NCBI GenBank assembly: GCA_900095095.1
Contig: FMBT01000290.1
Location: 930,001-994,000, forward strand
DNA: 64,000 nucleotides
Direction of reading: 5' to 3'
From: Fragilariopsis cylindrus CCMP1102
Taxonomy: Eukaryota; Bacillariophyta; Bacillariophyceae; Bacillariales; Bacillariaceae
Positions 21,140 to 31,200 of this stretch are shown in pieces. Position 1 is the stretch's first letter; each line of letters starts with the position of its first letter. Below the pieces are notes generated by a model, which saw only the letters and a program-made list of their open reading frames with translations, made no database searches and was not told where the DNA came from. Both the position numbers and the translations under genes were made by a program.

Positions 21140-21175
<36 letters not shown>

Positions 21176-21267
21176 TTACTAACATTCACTTTGTTAAAAT
21201 TATACTCTTAATCCTACCACCACTGTACTTATGCTACAAACATCATTAGGTCTTTTCAATGGCTAAC
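20148..21267. other. Intergenic, with a TA microsatellite
   Basis: About 1.1 kb with no supported gene. A (TA)n run lies at about 21144-21172, close to the 3' end of the GT32 gene. A minus-strand frame at 20531-20873 is low-complexity and was not called. Confidence 0.45.
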
Positions 21268-22730
21268 CTATTCTATTGATCCTGTTTTATCTTGGGAATT
21301 TTTATATAAATGATCAATGCACCTACCGCTTTGAACATTTCTTCGGTTTTCAGCCAAATGTACTTTCCAATGTGTTGTATTCATATCTTTATTAACTCGT
21401 TCTTTTCTGGTAGTTTTTGTTGCCGTATCTCTGCTACTAATACTATCCGGTGTTTTAGTATAACTATCATCAAGTTTATGAACCATTTTATTTGGATATG
21501 GTGGTCTTAATCTATGTATGCCTGTACTGAAAATTTGTTTATATGGTTCCTTGCCACCATCACCAGTCGATATGACAGTCGTATATCCCTTTTTTAATGA
21601 ATCCGGTCCAGTCACGAAAACAAGTCTAACCTGTGATACATCAGCTAGATGTACTAATTGTTCTATTATGATCAACATTGTATGATACATAATAGGATGA
21701 TTCGGTTCAATACCAATCAACCATTGACTTGGTCGATTCCAAGCATCACTTAGAAAAAAAGCAGAAATATTTTGGTGGACTGTTAATTCTGTTAGTTTTG
21801 GCCCAGGTGCAACATCAAAATCAGCATAGAATCCTTTCATGAACATAATGAATGAACAAAACAAAACAAAACAAAGCAAAACGGTCATTATTTTCGTGAG
21901 AACAAAATACAAGTATGAGTTTGATCTCAGAAATTTGATATAAACCAAACTCTTCTTCAAATCAAAAATACGCATACATATATATATATATACAATCCTA
22001 GGCTAGGACCTACTAGTACGTACGTACCGCCATATCGATATAAAATAAGAATCCGCCATATATCAATCCTCATTGCACTACCAAATTTAACACAAGAATT
22101 CATAATTTCTTTTAATTGTGGAAATGTATTATACCAATAATTACCAGTATCATAAAATAATGCATCCACTGCAACATCATCATGAAAATAAAAATTGTAC
22201 GATGGGAATTGTTCCTTCCATGTATCAACGATATCGATCATATCTTGTGCTAAACATCGACTTAATCCTAGTTTGTCATTTGGGAAATGATATCCTCGAA
22301 TCCATGCAAAATGAATTGATTTTGTAATTAATTGTTGTTGGTTTTTGTTGCTGCTGTTTTCGTCATAATTACTACTATTACTACTACTACTACTACTGAT
22401 GATCCTATCATATACTGGTAAAAGTGGTTCCGGACATATAATATTTTGGATATGACTTCGAGTCAATTCACTCAATTGTAGTGGTGGTTGTTGTTGGTTT
22501 AATAACAATTTTTGCTGCTGTTGTGCTGGTTGTGGCGCATTATTGAAATATGCAGCGTCTTTATTATAATCAATGGTATTATAAAATAATTTCATATCGT
22601 GATAATTGGCAACATATCCAAAAAGAACACAACCAACCAGCATCAGCATCAACCATGCTTTAGTTGAATTGCCTTTGTTACTATTATCATCGACGTGCAT
22701 CCTTTTGTCACGGCTTCCCTTTGCTTTCAT
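21268..22730 (-). CDS. GT32-type glycosyltransferase (OCH1-like), two exons
   Basis: Exon 1 is 22730-22028 and exon 2 is 21833-21268, with a 194-base intron (GTACGTAC donor, GAAAG acceptor). Joined they give 422 residues. Seen: a basic N-terminus, one signal-anchor helix at about 27-43, a Gln/Asn/Ser-rich stem, then KSIHFAWIRG and DTWKEQFPSYNFYFHDD, as in the GT32 start. The splice joins RYGG to FYADFDVAPG, restoring the DxD sugar-nucleotide and metal-binding motif (DFD) right after RYGG. Known: GT32 enzymes add mannose or other sugars from nucleotide donors in the Golgi. The join is strong evidence because neither exon alone completes the motif. C-terminal text beyond about 380 is not recognised. 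It is divergent with the transporter gene, 614 bases apart. Confidence 0.8.
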
Positions 22731-23344
22731 GTTACTATTATTTGTACTCTATGGGATGCTCTTTTAATTTGGATGAGGATGGTAACGTTAGGATGTTGCC
22801 TTATTTCTTCTGTCATGCTTCCTTTATGTGTTACCTGTAATTGTATCTGATATAATAGACTGATGGAGCATGTTAACGGATAATTAATACAGTTGATATT
22901 ATGATTGACGACACGACGTAATATCTAGCAGCTTAGTTAACCTGCAAATCACTCATAATATGAACAATACATAGTATTGGTAGGACCTTATGTAGCTCAC
23001 ATAGCTATTATTTGATCGTCGGATGTACGCCAATCGCGTTTTTTTTTTAAATTTCATTCTCGCGATGAATGGTGAAGAACTTGTTCTCTCCAAAGTTCAA
23101 TACCGTTTTATGTTCGTGCTGCATGCTGCATTATTTTTAAAAGAAAAATAGATCTTTTATCCTTTGCCAATAATCAATCATTAATCATGTCAGAGTCAGG
23201 TGAGGATATTAATGCACCTATTAATAATGGAGGAGGCAGCAACAAATCCAATTATAATGGCAACGAAAACGACGACGCAGTAGCAATAGCAATAATACAG
23301 AAGTCGGATAGGATGCTTCGAACAATAATAACAATAGCATAACA
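22731..23344. other. Divergent intergenic region between the GT32 and transporter genes
   Basis: Contains both promoters. An ATG at 23188 opens a short Asn/Gly-rich frame that looks like coding sequence for about 30 residues but is not in frame with the transporter and stops at about 23340. It may be a 5' coding part separated by a sequence error or allele frameshift, or a leader ORF. Confidence 0.4.
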
Positions 23345-24728
23345 ATGATTCCTTCATCTGGCCGTAACAGTCATTCATCCCAATTCGACAAAAGAAAAAG
23401 AAGAAGAGGATCCACATCATCATCATCATCAGCTGTTGGTTCCTATGAGAATCGTAAAAGGGCATATCTTGAATCTGTTACATCCCTTAAGGATTTACCA
23501 TCATGTGAATTTCGTCAATCTATTCGTTCAAGTGCTATATTAAAAGATTGTGATGGTAATGTTGATAGGATTGCTGCTGCTTCTACTACTGATACTACTA
23601 GCTGTGGTACAATAAGTGGTTGGTTACATACAACATTTACATTTACCACAAAAGGTGGTACGGCATTTGATGGATTTTTATTAGCAGCAAGTCAAGAAGT
23701 GGGACAAGTTATATTAACATTACCATGGGTATTTTCATTAGTGGGTATGACATCTGGTATTATACTACAGATTGTTTTTGCAACAGCGGCATTGTATACA
23801 AATTACTTATTAGTTAATTTACATACCGAATTTCGGAAACGTTTAGCTGCTGATAAAGATGATCCACGGTAAGTTTCTTGTTGTTGTTGTGTTTTTTTTT
23901 GGTGTTCTTCCTTCCTTTTTATCTACTAGATTGCTTGCCGATCGAATGAATCAATTAGATTCAACTTCAAATTCATTCATTCCTTCGTCTCACTTTTGAT
24001 TCACGTTACGTTTACGTCGCTTCCTTTTTTGTTCATTTTTTCCTTTCAAACTAAAAAAATAAAAGATCACAAGATACACATTATGTTGTATCGTATCATG
24101 ATATAATGGGTGGTTTAATTGGTCGTTCTTTCAGGAATTTCACTTTTACTGTTGTTTTCTTAGCATTATTTGGTTTATCAACAGTACAAATTATTGCAAC
24201 AGGATCTAATATGTATTTGTTGAGTGATGTATTGCCCAAACGCTCGTGGAGTTTAATTGCAGGTGGAGTGTTTGCTTTAGTAGCATTTATACCAAATTTT
24301 CGTCATTATCGATTAATGGTTATATTAGCAAATATTGCAACAACATACACATCATGGTATATGACAATTACAGCAGCTGTAGAAGGTCCGGTACCTGATG
24401 TGGTGTATGATGCACCAGCTAATATACAAGATTGGTTCCGTGGTATGGTTGGTTTATTATTTTGCTTTGGTGGACATGCATCCAATATTGAAGTTGCTGA
24501 TGTAATGGACGATCATTCAACATACGATAAAAGTTATTTTTATTCTTTTTTATATGTATTTACATTAACATTACCAAATGCAGTCACAGCTTATCATACG
24601 TATGGTAATATTGCACGCGATAATAATAATGCATTTGGTTTATATCCAAAATCTGCTGCACGTGATGTTGGTATTATTTTAATGAATATTAATAATCTTG
24701 TTGCATTTGGATTATTTATTGGTCCATT
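23345..24728 (+). CDS. Amino acid/auxin permease (AAAP) family transporter, C-terminus missing
   Basis: Exon 1 is 23345-23868 and exon 2 is 24066-24728. The 197-base intron has a GTAAGT donor and an AAAAG acceptor, and the join reads DDPR then SQDTHYVVSYHDIMGG. Seen: a Ser-rich cytosolic N-terminus, then helices starting FDGFLLAASQEVGQVILTLPW, which is the AAAP TM1 signature. Exon 2 has FTVVFLALFGLSTVQIIATGSNMY and HYRLMVILANIATTYTSWYM, and ends FGLFIGPL. Known: AAAP carriers move amino acids with protons and have 9-11 helices. About eight are visible here. The frame reaches a perfect GTAAGT donor at 24729, but no exon with the last helices is found before the next gene at 25369. Either the gene is truncated, or the final exon is lost or far diverged. 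The start could lie further upstream (see 23188). Confidence 0.7.
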
Positions 24729-25368
24729 GTAAGTTTTAATTATTTTGATTTGTTTCGAATTGTGGGTGGGTGGGTGGGTGGGTGGGTGGGTGGGTGTTCA
24801 TTACCATTTTGTTGTTGAATCACACCGTTTCGGTTTTCATCACGTTCCATTTCTGTTGTTGTTCCTTACTTACTTACTTACTTCATCCCTGTCATTAACA
24901 CTACGAATATTATCAGATTTCAAAGAAAGTGGACTGTAATACTAATCCACATAAACTCGTGCTTTTTTTCATTTCGGTATTTGGGGTTTGGGGGATCCCT
25001 CAAACCAGTAAATAAACAGCCATTTACAATTTTAATGCCTCAAAAAGACATTGATACCGGTATTTACATACTTACTATCGTCAAAAACATATGCCCTCAA
25101 TAATTCGTATTTATGACAAAGAATAATGACGCGAGCGATGACACATAATACTTGCATGAAAGAAAAAGCAGGTGAAGAAGCAACACTACTGTACAAGAAG
25201 AGTCCTTCAAGATCCAAAAGCAGTCATCAACAACGTAACAGGAGAACACACGATACAATTGTACAAAAGGAAAACAATGTACGGTAAACATATTACATCT
25301 TTAGAAACAAATCAAATAATAGTAATCATAATAATAATAATCATAATAATAGTAATAAAAACGATAAG
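24729..25368. other. Intron-like/intergenic stretch after the truncated transporter
   Basis: Starts with a consensus donor, then a (GGGT)n array at about 24763-24796 and a CTTA/TTAC array. A possible acceptor (TTATCAG) near 24917 leads into an open frame of about 60 codons that does not resemble an AAAP C-terminus. Before 25369 the frame of the next gene is open back to about 25288 and reads as Asn/His-rich, after a possible TTTAG acceptor at 25304. The next gene may therefore have an upstream exon. Confidence 0.45.
24763..24796 (+). repeat. (GGGT)n microsatellite, G-quadruplex-prone
   Basis: About eight head-to-tail GGGT units lie just 34 bases after the splice donor of the truncated transporter. 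Four or more G-triplets spaced by single T are expected to form a parallel G-quadruplex in DNA or RNA. Confidence 0.9.
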
Positions 25369-26511
25369 ATGATAGACACAATAAGTGATGGAGATGAAAA
25401 ACTGAAAAGTCTAACACAGAGTCCTGGTGGTGCTAAGAGTGCATACGCCAAACGAACATGGAGTCCCCATCAAGCGAATATGAGTCGACGTAAAAAAGTG
25501 GATGGTGCAGGTGATCAAAGTACATTAAATGACAGTTTTGGACAACTATCATTAGCTAATCTTCATGGTGATGAAGAAGAAGAAGAAGATTATTTAGCAA
25601 AGTCTTTATCATCAATCAAATCGTTGTCATCATCAGGGTCGTCATTAGGCGGCCTAAAATCACCGAATCCTCGCGATCGTAGTGGTGGTGGTGGTCGTCG
25701 TACTGGTGGTCGTCGTCCATCCGGATCCACCCCTGCTGCTCAACCATCATTATCGTCATCAAAAGCATCGTCAATGTCATCATTGCCGCCGTCGTCGTCG
25801 TCACGTCGTTTATCCTCTAATAAAACTAGAACTAAAACCTCTACTACCGGTAGTTCTCGTTCTCTCAAAACAAAAACAAAACAAGAATTGATGGATGAGA
25901 TACCAAATGATATTAAACATAAATTATATAAGATGTCTGATCCAGAATTATCAATAAAAGAACGTGTGCTATTAGAATTAGATATGATGAAAACAAGTCC
26001 AGAAGAAAAACGTATACTATTAAAATTTAAAAGAAATTTTGAACGTAAATTATTTATTGATTATCGTGATGAAACACAACAAAATGTAACAAATAAAATA
26101 CAATCTGATATACGTAAAGAACAAAAGAGAGAAGATGAATTTTTATTAACATTAGAAGAAAAACACAAACAGGAACGACATGTGGAACGTGAACGGTTAC
26201 GTCGGGAAAAACAACATGAAGACGATGCACGTGCACACAAGGCAAATATTATCTCACGAGATATGACAATTATCAAGGATGCCGCATTAGAGGCCGCAAC
26301 TATTAGTGTGGAACGAAATCAAAAAGAAAAACAACGTGAGATTAAAAAAGTTCAAAAACGGATAGATGATTTAAGAAATAGTGAAGAAGGAAAAAAAATG
26401 AGTGGCGGTCAACGAGCATTAAGGGAAGCATTGATTGAACAAAAGGTATTACCAAGTACAAAATTGAAAGAAAAGAAGAAGAAGAAGAAAAAAATGGAGG
26501 AGGAGGAATGA
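25369..26511 (+). CDS. Coiled-coil protein of unknown function
   Basis: 380 residues from the ATG at 25369; an upstream exon is possible. Seen: an acidic patch (DEEEEEDY, about 69-77), a Ser/Gly-rich disordered section to about 165, then a long highly charged helix from about 200 to the end. That helix is rich in Lys, Glu, Arg and Gln (for example HKQERHVERERLRREKQHE) and fits an extended coiled coil. The end is a Lys run followed by Glu residues. No known domain is recognised. No membrane or targeting signal was seen. A scaffold or cytoskeletal/centriolar role would fit but is not shown. Confidence 0.65.
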   Translation: MIDTISDGDEKLKSLTQSPGGAKSAYAKRTWSPHQANMSRRKKVDGAGDQSTLNDSFGQLSLANLHGDEEEEEDYLAKSLSSIKSLSSSGSSLGGLKSPNPRDRSGGGGRRTGGRRPSGSTPAAQPSLSSSKASSMSSLPPSSSSRRLSSNKTRTKTSTTGSSRSLKTKTKQELMDEIPNDIKHKLYKMSDPELSIKERVLLELDMMKTSPEEKRILLKFKRNFERKLFIDYRDETQQNVTNKIQSDIRKEQKREDEFLLTLEEKHKQERHVERERLRREKQHEDDARAHKANIISRDMTIIKDAALEAATISVERNQKEKQREIKKVQKRIDDLRNSEEGKKMSGGQRALREALIEQKVLPSTKLKEKKKKKKKMEEEE

Positions 26512-27149
26512 ATCGAACTAAAGAAAAAAATTGGCATGAAAAACAAAACCAAAAATGCTCTTTGTAAATGCATTATTCAAACAACAAAAACAACGAACTT
26601 CGAAAGAGGAAAATATATATGTATATAAAGTAAGCATGATATGAACTATCGATATGCTCTGTACTGATAAAATTGTGCCTAATAGTACGGCCGTAAGAAG
26701 ATGTAGTATCTGAAAGCAAAAACAAAGCGCACATAAGAGAAAGAAGACAAAAAAGAAGGTGCGGAAAGCTTTACCAGATAAAATGTATAATTTTTTTGAT
26801 TACATTACTGTATATCAAAATAAATAGTAAAAAGTAAATAATAAGGTCCGAATAACTACTGTCTTTCATTACATTTTCTTTTCTTTCCTTTTGGACTATC
26901 GCTGTTTGCCATATTTTATTCTCATTATTTAGTTGCTAGTTGACGTTGACGTTGACGTTGAAGTTACCTCCTGGGCAAAGACTACAAAACTTCTCATTGT
27001 GATACAACAATGGTGCACACAATACTGTATGTTCAATAAATTGATTCCATACGCGAGATTTAGTGAGATTGGCCTAGATAATAAGAACCAAATAGTTACT
27101 AACATGTCTTCCATTGCATTTTTTCTTCCTCCCATTTGGATGATCACTA

Positions 27150-27297
27150 TTTGCCATATGTTTTCCTTAATTTTTTGTTGCTAGCGGATAGATATTACTC
27201 AACTTTGTGATCTATGATTCCAATTTGCCATATGTTATTCTTAATTTTTTGTTGCTAGCGGATAGATATTACTCAACTTTGTGATCTATGATTCCAA
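27150..27297. repeat. 74-bp tandem duplication
   Basis: Two nearly identical units start at 27150 and 27224. Each begins TTTGCCATATG and ends CTATGATTCCAA, with only a few differences. A degenerate part-copy (TTTGCCATATTTTATTCTCA to TTGCTAG) lies at about 26903-26939. Confidence 0.9.
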
Positions 27298-27974
27298 TCG
27301 AGATTTCCTTCTCTTGTGCACCTCTTTGGACTTTGCTTTCCAATCTTTATCGCAATCCCACAGAAAATCCAACACTTTGAGCTGCAACAAGAAGAATGTT
27401 CGATAAATACTAGTAGATTTCAGAGTGAGATTTAGCAGTGAATTGGCCTAATTCTTTATCATACCTATTATATCATACTAACATAGTCCTAATTAGAATA
27501 TAATCGTACTATACTAGGATTTAAACATACCCTTATACTTATATAATTATTTATATCTTATCACGCGCACGCGCAATAGCGGCATACATTGCCGAAATCA
27601 TAACATTCAAAAAAAAAATCATTACATACCTTATTTATGTGAAGCAACCTTCACGCATGATATTTTCATGTCATTCAAAAAAATCATTACTTAATGAGGT
27701 TGGAGCCGGCAATGTCTAATCGATTTTTTGAAACAGCTTCAACGCAATCTAAGCAATCCTATTTAGCTAATTTGAAGAAAATTGAAAGTCACCATCGAAT
27801 TGATGATTCATTCGCGATTGTTTATTGTTTAGGCGAGTTTTTTTGGTAGCTTTTTGTTTGTAAGCAATTAGCAACCATTTAGAGCTAGTACAAAAAAATA
27901 TTGTAAAATCGCACGAAGAACAAAACAAATAATACATTTAAAAGGCAACAAAAAGCATGGAAGGTGATCAATAA

Positions 27975-28045
27975 TGTAAACAAAACAAAACAAAACAAAA
28001 CAAAACAAATCAAAGGCAAAACAGAACAGAACAAAACAGAACAAA
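27975..28045. repeat. Pentanucleotide array (AAAAC/AGAAC type)
   Basis: Run of ACAAA and ACAGA pentamers, interrupted once, about 200 bases upstream of the large multidomain gene. Simple sequence. Confidence 0.85.
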
Positions 28046-28247
28046 CATTGTACTAGTACCATTGACAAGATAGAACTGTATCACATCCAAACCCTCTTTC
28101 TTATTTTATTCCCCTCACAAAGGCAATTAACTCCCCTCGTACTGTAGTAGAGATTCAATTTGATATTCCCTAATAATACTGTAGTCAAAAGGTAGCCAAC
28201 GAACTAACGAACTAACTACAGTATCAGTACTGTGCGTGTTGTACTGT

Positions 28248-31200
28248 ATGATGGAACAACAACAACCAGTAACAACGTCAAAAAAGAAGGACGATGCGGA
28301 TGAGGAAGAGACGACTAAAATCAAGCCGCCAACAACTAAAAAAAGAAAATCAAGATTATTGAGAGAACTTGAAGATCATCTTGGTTTACCTGATCTATCA
28401 TCGTCTAGTGATGATGACGATGACGACGATGATAACGATAGCGATAGTGATAGTGATAGTGATATCCAATGTCCTCCTCCCACGAAGAAAATGAAAAAGT
28501 TAGTAAAAGTAGTTGCTGCCGACAAGAAGAAGAAGAGTAAAAATAAAAGCAAAAGCAAACCAAAAAAGGAGAAAATGAAACAAGAACTTTATCATCGTCG
28601 TAAACAACGATATCACGATAATTTATCATCATCATCCGAACTAAGCAGCTCGAGTGAGAATGAAGATGGTGAGTCGGGTAATAAACATTTATCTCCCATA
28701 GAAAAAATGGAAAAGGAAATTGAGATGAGGAAGACAGTGGATCGTTACCCTAATGGAACAAGGATTATGAAACAGTTTGAGAATGGTGGTGATTGGTATA
28801 ATGGTACAATCAAATCATACAGTAAAAAACGTGGATATTATTCCATTAAATTCGACGATGGAGAGATTGAAGAATTCGACGACGATGATGTCAAACAATG
28901 GTTGAAGGATGACGACGATGACGAAGAAATGGGTGACAACAACGATTCCTCGGGATGTGAAACCCCCTATAATTTTAAAATTCTTTGGGTTAGTCTTAAA
29001 GATAAGGGATGGGAATGGCAGCCACCAAATAACAGCATTGATGATTATTGGTACTGCAAACCGGCATCGATGCGACGACCCAATAAATTGGAATGGATTC
29101 AAGGTGTTGATTATTTTTGTACTCAAGAGGAGGTAATTGCATTCTGCAAACAACAAGAACGTGACGACGGTGCTGCTTCGAGTAGAGATAAGGACGGCGC
29201 AGCAGGTAGGAACAAGCTCGACGACGCAGCACCATCGAAGAATGCGAAGAAGAAAAGTTCCCTTGTAAAGCGTAAGAGTACTACTATTAGCACTATTACA
29301 TCATCAAGTAATAACGTAGACACACTTCCTTCCAACACAACAACAACGATGACGATAGACCTTTGTGATAGCAGTGACGACAGCAGCGTCGATAATGATA
29401 ATGACAATGAAAAGACGAAGAAAAATAAAATAGCAAGTTCAAGTTCAATTCCACAACAACAACAAGAAGAACAAGAACAAGAATCTAATATGGTGAAGAA
29501 GACTATGAAAACAAATGAAACATCAAATAGTAGTAGTAGTTTAGTAGCAGCAATAGCAGCAGCAGCAGCAGCAATAAGTTCATCATCCAGTGCTAGTATT
29601 CATTTATCATCAATTCCAGTTCAAGAAGAAGAAGAACTAGTAACGACAATAAGTAGTAGTGACCATTTTTGGAATGCAATCCAGGAAGGGAATATTAGTA
29701 ATGTACAAAAATATTTAGAATTACTAAATAAAAATGTTGTGAGTAGTGTAGTAGTTAATGCACCAAAACCAAATCTTGAAATTGATACTGATATTGATTC
29801 TGGTAGTAGTAATAGTAATACATCTGATGAGACACCATTATATGTTGCTACTAATAACGGTTTTATTGATATTGTTGAATATTTATTGAAACAACCACAC
29901 ATTGATGTTAATAATAGTGAGAATATAAATTTAATAGATAAACGTCCATTATTTGCATCGTGTCGAAATGGGAATATTGAAATCACACGACTATTATTAA
30001 AGGCTGGTGCCACACCCACATGTGCCGATAGTAAAGGTAGTACACCACTCCATGTCGCATGTAGTTATGGTTGGATCTCCGTTGCGAAATTATTACTGGA
30101 TTATTTATATCGGTTTGGTGGAAATAGTAAAATTGAGTTAGTCAGATTATCCGACAATCATGGTTTTACACCATTGCATTCTGCTGTTTGGGGTGAAAAT
30201 TATACTTGTTCCGACGAAGATGACGGTAATGACGGTAATAATAATAATTTATCAAAAAGAAAAGAAGATATGGTTCAATTATTATTAAATTGTGGTGCAA
30301 ATATTGATGCACAAGATAAGGAAGGCGAAACTGTATTACATTTGGCTTTATTAGACATGTCTATATTACAAAATAATAATAGTAATAATACAAATACAGA
30401 CACAGACTCGGTATTATATGCAACATCACCACTAGTAGAATTATTATTAAAACATGGTGCAAATAAAACAATATGTGATGAGAATGGGAATTCATTCTTT
30501 CATAAGTATGCACGGAATGAAAAAGTTCGTATATCGAATAATGAATTATTGTTGCTTTCAAAGAGTAATGTTACTTACAACGTTACTTCCAAGACTAATC
30601 CATTATTGATAAAAAATAATTCAGGGAAAACACCAATTGAATTAGCAAAAGAATATAATCAAGAGGATATTCAAAAAATATTCCATAGTTTTATCTCAAA
30701 ATTAGATTATAATGAAAAACAACAACAGCCACAACCAAACCATGTTACTATTCTATTTTATACACAACGATTAGGTTTTGTCATTACAACACCACCATCA
30801 GATAGTAATAATGATAATGACGGGAATGGTAATGGTAATGACGGTAATGGTGTGATTGTATCGAATGTACGGAATGATCTCTATAAAGATCAAGTATTTG
30901 CTGGTGATAAAATTATGTCTATAGGTACTACGAATGTATGTCAACAATCCATTGATTTTGTCACTGATATGATATTAACTGCAACTCGGCCAGTAGCAAT
31001 CACATTTCTAAGAAGAAGTAGAAGACATAACAATGATAATAATTCTGCTGCTACTACTACTACTAAAAGTAATAACAACAACGTCGTCGTCAAACAAGTA
31101 CAAAAACAGCAACAGCCATGTAATAACGATAATAAAAATAACAACAGCAAGTCTATGATGACGCCACAATCAATTTCATTATTATCAACACAAGTAGCAG

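Larger units (their letters stand above)
26512..28247. other. Intergenic with tandem duplications and AAAAC arrays
   Basis: 1.7 kb without a supported gene. It holds a 74-bp tandem duplication (27150-27297), a GTTGAC array (26940-26961) and a long ACAAA/ACAGA array (27975-28045). The rest is AT-rich and carries no recognised element. Confidence 0.5.
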
